IMG/VR virus record: IMGVR_UViG_3300025128_000240
Location: 1 to 28,243 of that record
Strand: one strand, 5' to 3'
Origin: a virus
DNA length: 28,243 nucleotides
Notes under the pieces: model-generated
Told to the model about the DNA's origin: nothing
Database searches by the model: none
Seen by the model: the letters and a program-made list of their open reading frames with translations, nothing else
Translations under genes and position numbers: made by a program
Shown: positions 7,171-14,557 of the stretch, one piece after another
Numbering within the stretch: the first letter of the stretch is position 1
Layout: each line of letters starts with the position of its first letter

Positions 7171-7614
7171 CTAACTTAACTCAAAGATGCCATTGGCATT
7201 TGGAGTTATAGTCAACGTATTATCTTGCGTCAAAGTAAAATGAGATGTCGATAGTTTGGAAAAGCAAACCAAAGCTCCGCCAGACTTATAAATAATAGCG
7301 TATTTGATGTTAGATATATCACCACCTGTCGCTGTCCAAACTACAGCCGTAGCATCCCATCTGTACTTATTCGTTGCTGTAGAAGCCCACGTCCTTCCAG
7401 ATACGGACAATCCTCCAGTAGCATAACCGTTGCCATTAGCCACTTCGTTTGCGATAGACGCATAAGTAGATAACGCTACATTGTTAGCGTTGGTGCTGGC
7501 GCTATTAGTAAATAATGCCAATCTGAAATTGGGAGTACCGGCGTCTAGATCAAATACCGCATTCCCTAATTTTTCTTTAAAACTATTGTAAAAACTCCAT
7601 GCAGTAGCCGCCAT
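7171..7614 (-). CDS. Virion structural protein, unknown
   Basis: A 147-residue protein: MAATAWSFYNSFKEKLGNAVFDLDAGTPNFRLALFTNSASTNANNVALSTYASIANEVANGNGYATGGLSVSGRTW... This is a family I associate with phage tail regions: a short helix, then an LALFTN strand and a GYATGG loop followed by beta strands ending in TLTITPNANGIFELS. Enzymatic motifs are absent. The gene follows the MptE-like gene by one base and is followed by the small fibre module, so it is part of the tail set. Specific role unknown. Confidence 0.78.
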   Translation of the reverse strand: MAATAWSFYNSFKEKLGNAVFDLDAGTPNFRLALFTNSASTNANNVALSTYASIANEVANGNGYATGGLSVSGRTWASTATNKYRWDATAVVWTATGGDISNIKYAIIYKSGGALVCFSKLSTSHFTLTQDNTLTITPNANGIFELS

Positions 7615-8481
7615 CTATGCCGCCTCCTTTAATGCGTCAGGGCTTTGTATAATGTGGGATATCAATCCCTCGCCATGAATTATCATTTCGTAATGGTCTC
7701 CAGTAGCTCCAACCATTTGAACGAATTCCTTCGCCTGATGATAATGCGCCACAGTACACAAAAATTGTTTTCCAGCAACATGAACTTCTATCTCCTTTTC
7801 GCCATCATTCTCAGGCTGAGAATATGCGTGATGCTTATCCATGATGCAACTATCAAAACCAAATATTTCAAATTTGGGAAACCCTAACATCCTCATCAAA
7901 TGAATAGCTCTTAGGGTTACAGTCGAGCCTCCTAATACAGGGAAGAAATCTTTGTGGATCTCCCCATATTTATCCTCCAGTATATCTTGGTACTGGTCTT
8001 GTCCAGCGCAATGCCACAAATGAGTTTCATAACCATCCAGCTTATCTAAAACAGAAGGATGACATTGCGAACATATAAAATACTTACACTCTTTATGAGG
8101 TGGGTCGACAAATCTATTGTTGAACTCCCTGCTGTCGAGCATTATAAAAGCAGAAGGCCTGATCCCTCTATCCATACAATATTTGTATGAGCCATTTACT
8201 GTAACTACAGGCATTCCTTCTGCGTGTTTTTCTTTTAAAATATCCAAAGTGGAATCTAACGATGGTCCGCCAACAACCAAAGCAACAACTTTATCCCACT
8301 GTGTTTCATATGGAACAACCTGTGGGATATCTCTATCTATGTTGGAAGATATATTACTTCTAATATCTTCGTCATCTGCATTAACAGCGCAGAATATATC
8401 TGGTATTGGGACTAATTTAGGCCCAACGTTTACCGATGGAGAGAAGGAATTAACTGAGATAGTTAAACTAGATTGATCCAC
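7615..8481 (-). CDS. MptE/DUF115-like protein (Rossmann-type, possible glycosyltransferase or pyrophosphokinase-like)
   Basis: A 288-residue cytosolic protein starting at a GTG that overlaps the previous TAG. The core is VVALVVGGPSLDSTLDIL (GGPSL at residues 71-75), then VVTVNGSYKYCMDRGIRPSAFIMLDSRE (Asp116), then FFPVLGGSTVTLRAIHLMRMLGFPKFEIFGFDS. These are the signatures of the DUF115/MptE-like superfamily: 6-hydroxymethylpterin diphosphokinase MptE and the flagellin-modifying Maf proteins. Homologues occur in other phages. The substrate cannot be read from sequence. In a tail operon it might modify virion or host-surface glycans, but that is inference. Confidence 0.78.
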   Translation of the reverse strand: MDQSSLTISVNSFSPSVNVGPKLVPIPDIFCAVNADDEDIRSNISSNIDRDIPQVVPYETQWDKVVALVVGGPSLDSTLDILKEKHAEGMPVVTVNGSYKYCMDRGIRPSAFIMLDSREFNNRFVDPPHKECKYFICSQCHPSVLDKLDGYETHLWHCAGQDQYQDILEDKYGEIHKDFFPVLGGSTVTLRAIHLMRMLGFPKFEIFGFDSCIMDKHHAYSQPENDGEKEIEVHVAGKQFLCTVAHYHQAKEFVQMVGATGDHYEMIIHGEGLISHIIQSPDALKEAA

Positions 8482-8783
8482 TACCTTACCTTGGTTGCTA
8501 GAATCTTATCTAGCATAGCTTCAATAGTCTGCAATCGATATAGCATAACATCCAGATTCTTCACAGACTCCTGCACCTCTTTCTGATCCCCTGTGAGTTT
8601 CTTAAGATTATGTATCTCTATACCACACTGCTTAGCTTCTGCTTCTAGGGCTGGTATAGCACGTCCCTGGATGCCTGCTAAGCGCTCTACCTCAGAAGAA
8701 AGTCCAGAAGCCCACCAGATTGCTCCGCATGTCTGAACAATAAGAAAAATTATTGCACCAAAAAATTTAGCGTCGATGTTCAT
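8481..8783 (-). CDS. Membrane-anchored coiled-coil protein (i-spanin-like architecture)
   Basis: A 100-residue protein using the ATG at 8781-8783, which overlaps the preceding TGA (ATGA). An earlier in-frame start would run far into the neighbour. Residues about 5-25 (KFFGAIIFLIVQTCGAIWWAS) form one membrane segment. The remainder is helical and heptad-like: LSSEVERLAGIQGRAIPALEAEAKQCGIEIHNLKKLTGDQKEVQESVKNLDVMLYRLQTIEAMLDKI. A short N-terminal anchor plus external coiled coil is the shape of inner-membrane spanins. It directly follows a lipoprotein gene, which fits spanin pairs. No sequence-level spanin match can be claimed, and it could be another virion membrane protein. Confidence 0.7.
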   Translation of the reverse strand: MNIDAKFFGAIIFLIVQTCGAIWWASGLSSEVERLAGIQGRAIPALEAEAKQCGIEIHNLKKLTGDQKEVQESVKNLDVMLYRLQTIEAMLDKILATKVR

Positions 8784-9163
8784 TCTTTTTTCTTTCGCTC
8801 TAATGGCCCTGGTAAGATCCACCCAAGTATCATAGGCGCAACGATTACCAATATCAATAACCAACCTCCCATACTAACGAGGTCTCCCAATAATGTCCAG
8901 AAATTATCTGGGGCACAACTAGCCGCTGTAGGCATGTTTCCTCCTTTCGATGGGGTCATCACGTCCGCAACCACACTCGTCACAGAGGCACCTACCGTAG
9001 AGGCCAGTAGTACAGGCGCAGTCCCCGAACTCGCAACTGACGCAATTGCACCTGGAACTAGGGCTCCCGCTCCTATCAGTCCCGCTTTTTTCAGACTCGT
9101 GCATGCTGTTAAAAATACTACCCAGCAAATAGCTGCCAAAGAACGGAAACAACTATAATGCAT
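8780..9163 (-). CDS. Predicted lipoprotein with C-terminal membrane segment
   Basis: A 127-residue protein from the ATG at 9161-9163 (a longer reading from 9199 is possible). A signal sequence, SLAAICWVVFLTAC, ends in the lipobox L18-T-A-C21, so Cys21 would be lipidated. A Gly/Ala-rich stretch follows (LIGAGALVPGAIASVASSGTAPVLLAS). Near the C-terminus there is one strong hydrophobic segment (GGWLLILVIVAPMILGWIL) and a basic tail, ERKKKE. It sits between a 29-residue membrane peptide and a coiled-coil membrane protein. The group resembles a lysis or envelope cassette, but no endolysin is visible nearby. Role uncertain. Confidence 0.65.
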   Translation of the reverse strand: MHYSCFRSLAAICWVVFLTACTSLKKAGLIGAGALVPGAIASVASSGTAPVLLASTVGASVTSVVADVMTPSKGGNMPTAASCAPDNFWTLLGDLVSMGGWLLILVIVAPMILGWILPGPLERKKKE

Positions 9164-9207
9164 CCGATTACAGCTAACATTTTGTTTTCTTTTGCCCATT
9201 CTACCAT
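9118..9207 (-). CDS. 29-residue single-pass membrane micro-protein
   Basis: A short ORF, MVEWAKENKMLAVIGCIIVVSVLWQLFAG, with a strong ribosome site (GGGAGAG, 7 bases upstream of the ATG). It overlaps the beginning of the lipoprotein gene in another frame. Residues 10-27 are a membrane-spanning helix with a short polar N-terminus. Its strong ribosome site, which the lipoprotein lacks, suggests that the micro-protein is translated first and the lipoprotein by coupling. It could be a mini-holin or antiholin. That is only inference from size and context. Confidence 0.55.
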   Translation of the reverse strand: MVEWAKENKMLAVIGCIIVVSVLWQLFAG

Positions 9208-9208
9208 A

Positions 9209-9418
9209 TCAATCTCTCCCGTGTTCTACTCTTATTCGTGTCCTTAAGCTGCTAAAAACAGCGTGTTTCCAAATAGAAAATCCTAAGAAATTGTCCTTGT
9301 ATAAAGTATTGTAATAACTCATAATATGAGAAAAGCTCTCAATTAAATTATTTTTATTTTCTTCAACGCTATTCTGTACTGTGTCATCAAGTAAGGACAA
9401 CTCTCTGGATATATCCAA
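9209..9418 (-). CDS. Hypothetical small protein
   Basis: A 69-residue ORF (DISRELSLLDDTVQNSVEENKNNLIESFSHIMSYYNTLYKDNFLGFSIWKHAVFSSLRTRIRVEHGRD) starting at a TTG just after the stop of the preceding gene. It is mostly helical and charged, with no signal or membrane segment. The stop falls between the Shine-Dalgarno sequence and the start of the 29-residue membrane peptide, a typical coupled layout. The start lacks a strong ribosome site, so the N-terminus is uncertain. No family recognised. Confidence 0.5.
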   Translation of the reverse strand: MDISRELSLLDDTVQNSVEENKNNLIESFSHIMSYYNTLYKDNFLGFSIWKHAVFSSLRTRIRVEHGRD

Positions 9419-9420
9419 AA

Positions 9421-9600
9421 CTACAAATCTGTTTTAAATTCAACCACATCCATAATACGGCAATTTAACATATTTGAAACCTTCCAAAAAGCTAACCCAT
9501 AAAATTTATCTTCATCTGTCGATATAGAATTACAGTATCTTTTTAGTATAACTCCATACTCATTTGGTATCTCAAGGGTTACTCTCTGGACCTCCTCCAT
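9421..9600 (-). CDS. Hypothetical small protein
   Basis: A 59-residue ORF from the ATG at 9598-9600, which overlaps the TAA of the fibre-type gene (TAATG). It reads MEEVQRVTLEIPNEYGVILKRYCN...FYGLAFWKVSNMLNCRIMDVVEFKTDL. It is a mixed alpha/beta soluble small protein with no motif I can name. The clean start-stop overlap and the absence of any competing frame support a real gene. It lies between the fibre N-terminal-type protein and the membrane-protein cluster. Confidence 0.65.
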   Translation of the reverse strand: MEEVQRVTLEIPNEYGVILKRYCNSISTDEDKFYGLAFWKVSNMLNCRIMDVVEFKTDL

Positions 9601-10178
9601 TATTTAAAGGTCATCCTTAACTCTAATCCTTTTGCACCAGTTGATTTGGTGTCAACGTCTATTCTTAAAACGTCTGCTGTATTTACTGTGTTGTTTGCGC
9701 TTATAAGAGGGGGGGTGCCTGAAGTGCTTGAGTCAGTTTCAGACACCTCTATGATTACTCCCGTTGTCAAGATATCAACACTCTTGCTCTCATTATACAG
9801 CATAATCGTATTGTTGCCAGAACTCCCAGCAGTAAATACATGCGCCCCTATGGAGTTCAGCTCTAATCCATCAAGTGTGCTAGGCACTACCATCCTAGCA
9901 ATTCCATCTCCAGTATATAATTCAATAGTATCTGGGATGGCTTTTATCGCCATAGCTCTTTCAATAAAGCTAGAGTTGCTGGCTAGTATCTTCTTTGTTG
10001 TGTTAGATGCAGAGTCAAGGTACAGTATAAAGTCTGCACTCTTGTTCATACTTACACCGGTATCTGCAACATTCTGTATGAGCTCTATCTTACCATCATT
10101 AAGGTTAATGAAGTTATCATCTACCTGATCATGAGTTAATGGTGAACCCTTTCCCGCTCTTGTTGTAATGCTTGCCAT
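9600..10178 (-). CDS. Tail fibre-like protein with TTRAGKGSPLT attachment motif
   Basis: A 192-residue protein. It begins MASITTRAGKGSPLTHDQVDDNFINLN, a hallmark of fibre and short-fibre N-termini in many phages (TTRxGKGSPLTxxEVDxNFxNLN). This region is thought to contact the tail tube or baseplate. The rest is beta-rich: IELYTGDGIARMVVPSTLDGLELNSIG, then VIIEVSETDSSTSGTPPLISANN, ending LELRMTFK. The C-terminal half may be a small receptor- or carbohydrate-binding domain. It lies about 180 bases after the large terminase. Confidence 0.78.
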   Translation of the reverse strand: MASITTRAGKGSPLTHDQVDDNFINLNDGKIELIQNVADTGVSMNKSADFILYLDSASNTTKKILASNSSFIERAMAIKAIPDTIELYTGDGIARMVVPSTLDGLELNSIGAHVFTAGSSGNNTIMLYNESKSVDILTTGVIIEVSETDSSTSGTPPLISANNTVNTADVLRIDVDTKSTGAKGLELRMTFK

Positions 10179-10180
10179 AA

Positions 10181-10360
10181 TTAATCTACTACCGTATACC
10201 CGTCAACCCAATAGTAATTTTGGACATATGGAAATTTAACATCGTAAGCACCTTGATTATCGCCACGCTTCTCATAAAAAATTCTTCCATTGGTCATCCT
10301 GTATGCAGGGCGCATTGGCTTGTATCTTTTCCTTCCTCCAACTCTAAACTTTCTAGCCAT
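10181..10360 (-). CDS. Small basic protein, unknown
   Basis: A 59-residue ORF, MARKFRVGGRKRYKPMRPAYRMTNGRIFYEKRGDNQGAYDVKFPYVQNYYWVDGYTVVD. Its ATG overlaps the TAA of the terminase gene (TAATG). The first 25 residues are rich in Arg and Lys, suggesting nucleic-acid or virion contact. The second half is Tyr-rich and beta-like. It fills the whole gap between terminase and the next fibre gene. No family recognised. Confidence 0.68.
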   Translation of the reverse strand: MARKFRVGGRKRYKPMRPAYRMTNGRIFYEKRGDNQGAYDVKFPYVQNYYWVDGYTVVD

Positions 10361-12021
10361 TAAAAGGAAGCCTCTGCCATTGGTTCAAGAACTCTGCTTC
10401 TTCTTAACATAGGAGGAGCTGGGTCCATATCGTATATTCTAGATAAAGCATCTAAAAAGTCTGGATGTATAGTTGGAAATAATCTGTACTCGTTCTCTCT
10501 CATCCAGCTTGTTAAGTCGTATATCTTATTATTCTCATCTTTGCAAGATATTTTCTTTGAGTTAAGAAACTTTTGTTTCTTTTCTATCATGTCTTGCTGA
10601 GTAGATGTTAACCTGGATTCATCAGTTGGGTAAGGAAAGAAGAAAGAACCATCCTTTAGATCAGGCTCTAGTCTTTGTATCCTATCCTTTTTCGACTGCG
10701 GACCCCCTCCTCCAACCCAGTTAATCTCGTATATAGGAAATGAACTTCCCTCTATACGCATCATCTCTTTGAAGTGCTCTATGTCACTCTGAGCGCCATA
10801 CCTTTCATAACCAACCTTTACTTCCCTTACGCCAGGAGCCCTCTTCCACTTAGCTCTAAGCTTCTTCAGATGATCCCACCTTTCTGATAAAGAAAGCCTA
10901 TGACAAACACCATCTAGTAAGTATTTGTTATAGTTAGCATCGACCCCAACCACAGCCATTGCCGTTCTATTAGAAGCTTTCTTTTTAGAATGAGCTGGGT
11001 CACACATCAAGTAGACATTCATTGTATAAGGTCTAACTTCCCACTCTCTCCACCACTCATCCTTGAAGTGCACATCCGAACCAGCAATAGGATTTAGAAG
11101 CTGTTGACAAGCTACTATATAAGTAGATGTTGTCTTTTTTATTTCTTCCCATCTTTCCTCTTCAAGAAAGACTGGTTCTCCGTCCATCCTTCCATCCACG
11201 GTAGCTGGATGTATTCTTGGCTTTACCGCTGCTCTTTGAAGGATAGTTCCGTAAGTATCCCCATATGAGTAACGAGTTCCTGCATACTGAAACCTTGGGC
11301 TATGTGTAGATCCCAAGTTAAGAGATAGCTCCCACTGAGTAGTTGTTTTCAATATCTGCTCTGGAGTTGTTATTGCTTCCTGCACAACAACATCATCATA
11401 AACTATAAGCTGAAAATGTCTACCAGTTGGTTGACCATCCACTAACCCATGAGCCTCTATGGTCTGCTCTTTAGGATTGGACTTTCTCTTTACGCATATC
11501 CCCTCGTTTTCCGCCCATTTAGGCGCTTGCGTTCTAGGCTTCTCCCATAAAATATCAGGATACAAATTCATTAGCTTTTCATTGCCTTCGAATTCATGCA
11601 TAACCTGTCTAAGAAAAGGCTTTGCCTGCTTTGCTGAAAAGGAAAGGATACCTATTGTTATGTCTGGATCACATAATACTTCTTGAACGCAGCCTAGAAA
11701 TGTTATTATTGAGCTTTTATAATGGAATCTAGCCCATAAATCTAGGTGACTATCCCTATCTGACTCAACCTCACGACATCTTTCATATATCCAAGGATGA
11801 AGCATATCGTGCCTGTTACACAGGAAAACGCCAAGGTAATACCTATCAAGCTGGCCCAGAGTCCTAATAAAGCTATCATCAATGTTAGGATCGTCATGAC
11901 AGCTGGCATAAGCTTTAATAACTTTATCATATTCTGCAGTCTGCGCCCACAGTGCAAACTGTTCTGCAGCCTCAGCATTTGATGTTGTAGATAATACCGT
12001 TTTCGATACTGGTGGAAGCAT
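10360..12021 (-). CDS. terL: Terminase large subunit
   Basis: A 553-residue DNA-packaging motor: N-terminal ATPase and C-terminal nuclease. In the ATPase part, FHYKSSI (residues 99-105) stands where the Walker A-like loop occurs and LIVYDDV (205-211) is Walker B. The RNase H-like nuclease shows VYLMCDPAHSKKKASNRTAMAVVGVD (Asp341), GYERYGAQSD (Glu406) and HPDFLDALSRIYD (Asp521/Asp524), three clusters of acidic residues as expected. The classical GKT/S is lacking, as in many phage terminases with a degenerate Walker A. It translocates DNA into proheads and cuts concatemers, together with the small subunit encoded at 15237-15683. Confidence 0.93.
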   Translation of the reverse strand: MLPPVSKTVLSTTSNAEAAEQFALWAQTAEYDKVIKAYASCHDDPNIDDSFIRTLGQLDRYYLGVFLCNRHDMLHPWIYERCREVESDRDSHLDLWARFHYKSSIITFLGCVQEVLCDPDITIGILSFSAKQAKPFLRQVMHEFEGNEKLMNLYPDILWEKPRTQAPKWAENEGICVKRKSNPKEQTIEAHGLVDGQPTGRHFQLIVYDDVVVQEAITTPEQILKTTTQWELSLNLGSTHSPRFQYAGTRYSYGDTYGTILQRAAVKPRIHPATVDGRMDGEPVFLEEERWEEIKKTTSTYIVACQQLLNPIAGSDVHFKDEWWREWEVRPYTMNVYLMCDPAHSKKKASNRTAMAVVGVDANYNKYLLDGVCHRLSLSERWDHLKKLRAKWKRAPGVREVKVGYERYGAQSDIEHFKEMMRIEGSSFPIYEINWVGGGGPQSKKDRIQRLEPDLKDGSFFFPYPTDESRLTSTQQDMIEKKQKFLNSKKISCKDENNKIYDLTSWMRENEYRLFPTIHPDFLDALSRIYDMDPAPPMLRRSRVLEPMAEASF

Positions 12022-12158
12022 TACTTTTTCTTATATCCAGAAGCATACGCAGCCGACGCTTGCTTTTCAGCTTGCTTTTTAGTGGGATAACATTTCCCTT
12101 TGCTTCCCCACTTCCATCCAGACTTTCCAGTTTTTAATTTGCATTTCTGTATAGGCAT
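12021..12158 (-). CDS. Small Lys-rich phage protein
   Basis: A 45-residue ORF: MPIQKCKLKTGKSGWKWGSKGKCY..., then KKQAEKQASAAYASGYKKK. This small basic type, with the GKSGWKWG-x-x-GKCY core and a Lys/Ala helix ending in YxSGYKK, recurs beside terminase genes in many phages. Its function is not established. Two cysteines in the core could bind metal or form a disulfide. Its TAA overlaps the terminase start (TAATG), so the two are translationally coupled. Confidence 0.75.
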   Translation of the reverse strand: MPIQKCKLKTGKSGWKWGSKGKCYPTKKQAEKQASAAYASGYKKK

Positions 12159-12164
12159 TACTTA

Positions 12165-13778
12165 TTATGCGGACATAGCTGGAGACCAGAGTTGACGAAT
12201 ATCATTTGCCGTCATGTTTCTAGGGTCCATAGATCTCATTTGCTCGTTGCTTATTTTCAATTTCAATAAAGCTGGATTATCCATGTATGCTTGGATCTCT
12301 TTAGCCGACATATCCTTAGCCCACTTATATTGCTTTCTAAAATTACTGATAGCTTTGACCCTTTCCATTCTTGTGCGATCATCTTCACCAGTAGACACAT
12401 CCATCTCCATCGCTTCTTGCTGTCCTTGAGATTCGAGTTGAGATAAAGCATCTTTAGCTCTTGATTCAGGAGTGCTTGGCGGAAGGCCTAAAATTGATCT
12501 TGCAAGATCGTGTGCTAGCCAACCTCTATTCTTTGCTTCTTTGGGGTCTTGTATGGCTTGGATTAAAGCTCCAACGGTCTGATCTACTGTAGCTCCTGTA
12601 GGCATGCCAGAGTAATCTTCGTTCTCGTCTTCTATATCTATATCCTGTCCAGTAGCTTGAGGTCCCCCAGACCACCCTTCCAAAGCATCTGCTTCAGCTT
12701 GTGACATGGTAGTTCTATCTCTACCAAACATCCTATTCGCTTCTTCTTCCCTGAAGGCTGTTGCTGCTGCATCCCTTGGCGCTGTAACATCTCTAGCAAG
12801 CGCCATGGCGTCTTCTGCCTCAGCTGACCTCATTCCTTGCAGCCCTGATTGATCCAATCCATATGGATTATCTCTTGCTAGTGCCATAGCATCTTCTGCT
12901 GCAGCTGCTTCAGCATCCCGCTCTGCCTGAGCTTGAGCTGCTAAACCATCAAGAGTCCCCTCTTGAGCTGCTGTTGCGGGAGCGCTGTGCATTCCATATC
13001 CCATTGGATTTCCAATTCCAGTAGCTACCCCATAACCAGGTGGATTACCCATTTCTCCTAAAGCTCCAGAACCATACCCAACACCAGGTCCTTGTTGCGG
13101 GCCTTGACCTCCAAAAGCTTCAAGCCCTGGATCTGCGCTATAACCTCCAAAAGCTCCAATTCCGGGAGCTGCTACACCGCCTTGAGTTGTCCCTCCGCCC
13201 CATCCGCCTGGGCCATAACCACCGAAAGCACCAATTCCTGGGGCCGCACCAGCTAGTCCATACCCTCCGAAAGCTTCCATTCCTGGAGCTGCTATCTGTC
13301 CCTCTGCGTAACCCATTCCTGGTAAGTTCCCAGCTGCTCCTACAGGAGACTCTTGTGTACCGTAAGTAATGCCACCCGGCTCAAGGTTTGGCATGCTTCC
13401 AATAGCAGCATCGAGCGCGGCAACCGCATTAGAGAATGAATCTCCAGCTGATCCTGCATGTTGACCACCAGGAACATTACCTTGACTTCCAGGTACGCCC
13501 ATACCACCAAATTCCATTCCACCAGCAGAATCAACTAGACCACCTGACAGAGCTGCGGCATTCATATCTGCAGCCTGATCCATCATATCTGCGGTTGGAC
13601 CTGCAGCTTGTGTACCGTGAGGACCTACCCCAGCACCTCCTCCGTACCCGCTATAGCCTCCAATATCTCCGCCATAGCCAGTTCCTTCTGCCTCTCCTGG
13701 CCCAGCGCCTGGAGCATTTCCAGCCGTGCCTCCTACTGCGCCGCCATCTGGATCTTCTCCGCCATCATTCCATGACAT
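12165..13778 (-). CDS. Large glycine-rich low-complexity protein with AFGGYG repeats
   Basis: A 537-residue protein of unknown function. Residues 1-270 are Gly/Ala/Pro-rich and contain four copies of a PG-(M/I/L)-x-AFGG-(Y/Q) unit at about 165-225 (PGMEAFGGYG, PGIGAFGGYG, PGIGAFGGYS, PGLEAFGGQG). Residues 280-350 form an Ala/Glu/Asp-rich helical region in which AEDAMALARD occurs twice. The last 140 residues look like an ordered helical domain, with NRGWLAHDLARSILGLPPSTPESRAKDALSQLESQ and a helix ending NDIRQLWSPAMSA. GGAG precedes the ATG. It might be an internal virion, scaffold or ejection protein; placement upstream of TerL does not decide. The Gly repeats could make it prone to phase separation. 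Confidence 0.75.
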   Translation of the reverse strand: MSWNDGGEDPDGGAVGGTAGNAPGAGPGEAEGTGYGGDIGGYSGYGGGAGVGPHGTQAAGPTADMMDQAADMNAAALSGGLVDSAGGMEFGGMGVPGSQGNVPGGQHAGSAGDSFSNAVAALDAAIGSMPNLEPGGITYGTQESPVGAAGNLPGMGYAEGQIAAPGMEAFGGYGLAGAAPGIGAFGGYGPGGWGGGTTQGGVAAPGIGAFGGYSADPGLEAFGGQGPQQGPGVGYGSGALGEMGNPPGYGVATGIGNPMGYGMHSAPATAAQEGTLDGLAAQAQAERDAEAAAAEDAMALARDNPYGLDQSGLQGMRSAEAEDAMALARDVTAPRDAAATAFREEEANRMFGRDRTTMSQAEADALEGWSGGPQATGQDIDIEDENEDYSGMPTGATVDQTVGALIQAIQDPKEAKNRGWLAHDLARSILGLPPSTPESRAKDALSQLESQGQQEAMEMDVSTGEDDRTRMERVKAISNFRKQYKWAKDMSAKEIQAYMDNPALLKLKISNEQMRSMDPRNMTANDIRQLWSPAMSA

Positions 13779-13788
13779 ATCTTATCTC

Positions 13789-14271
13789 CTAAATCTTAAT
13801 CTTCTTTCTCTTAGGCTTCACGTATTTGACTGACTTAGAGGGCTTAGGTCTCGGCTTGGAACGAATTTTTGGATTTATGCTGCCGCTCGGACTACCAAAC
13901 CCGCCACTACCGCCCGACCCACTACCTCCAGACCCACTGCCGCCATACCCGCCGCCGCCGCTAGGTCTTCCGCCGCCAGAACCAGGATTTCCTTTGCCAG
14001 GCCCCTTGACAGTATTATTGCTAGGTGGCACGAACCCGCGGCCACCACCAAGGGTTCCAGTCCTAGGTTTATCTGTTCCTGAACTGCCGCCAGAAACAGC
14101 TCTTTTAACTGCAGCCTGGTTTGCTTTTGCTCTTTTAATTTGTGCAGTGTATTTTTTGGTAGTGGCTATTGCAGCTTTATGCTTTTTAGAACCAGCGCCA
14201 TGTGCTTTTGCAACCGCCTTCTGCCTAGCTACAGCTTTTGCTCTTCCCGCCCTTGCTCGTGCTTCTGCCAT
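13789..14271 (-). CDS. Histone H1-like Lys/Ala plus Gly/Ser low-complexity protein
   Basis: A 160-residue, very basic protein. Residues 1-60 (MAEARARAGRAKAVARQKAVAKAHGAGSKKHKAAIATTKKYTAQIKRAKANQAAVKRA) form an Ala/Lys/Arg helix like those of histone H1 or bacterial Hc-type proteins. Residues 61-130 are Gly/Ser/Pro-rich with GGSGSGGSG runs. The tail, KPRPKPSKSVKYVKPKRKKIKI, is strongly basic. Such composition fits nucleic-acid binding or condensation, possibly packed in the virion. Gene context is a run of small structural and membrane proteins ahead of TerL. No family identity is claimed. GGGAGC precedes the ATG. Confidence 0.75.
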   Translation of the reverse strand: MAEARARAGRAKAVARQKAVAKAHGAGSKKHKAAIATTKKYTAQIKRAKANQAAVKRAVSGGSSGTDKPRTGTLGGGRGFVPPSNNTVKGPGKGNPGSGGGRPSGGGGYGGSGSGGSGSGGSGGFGSPSGSINPKIRSKPRPKPSKSVKYVKPKRKKIKI

Positions 14272-14272
14272 A

Positions 14273-14557
14273 CTATCGCTCCCTTCTTACGCCTAAGCTG
14301 TCTATCTTGACAGACAAAGATTTAAGCATGTCTTTGATTTCACTAAACTGCTCACTATGCCTTTCGTCAGTACGGTCCATTCTTTCAGAAAGGCTTTTTA
14401 ATTCCATCTTGTTAACTACAGTTTCTTGCTCAATTCCTGTAACGTATGTGAAGAACCCAACAGCAATGGCAATAGTGCTAAGTAAATGCGAAACGCTTAG
14501 GCTTTTGCTCATATGCCATCCGCCGCCACGCCTATCCGGTCCCGTATACTCAGACAT
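14273..14557 (-). CDS. Membrane protein with C-terminal coiled coil
   Basis: A 94-residue protein. It starts MSEYTGPDRRGGGWHMSKSLS, a short polar segment seen in small phage membrane proteins. One transmembrane helix follows (VSHLLSTIAIAVGFFTYVTGI). The rest is a coiled coil (MELKSLSERMDRTDERHSEQFSEIKDMLKSLSVKIDSL). The shape resembles i-spanins or small phage virion-associated membrane proteins. Its start overlaps the end of the exported-protein gene by 8 bases and has AGAGG upstream. Function unproven. Confidence 0.75.
   Translation of the reverse strand: MSEYTGPDRRGGGWHMSKSLSVSHLLSTIAIAVGFFTYVTGIEQETVVNKMELKSLSERMDRTDERHSEQFSEIKDMLKSLSVKIDSLGVRRER

Noticed and set aside
8919-9152. Cys-rich 77-codon minus-strand ORF and the 74-codon plus-strand ORF at 8934-9158
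   Set aside because: Both are out-of-frame shadows of the lipoprotein gene, whose signal peptide and lipobox fit better.
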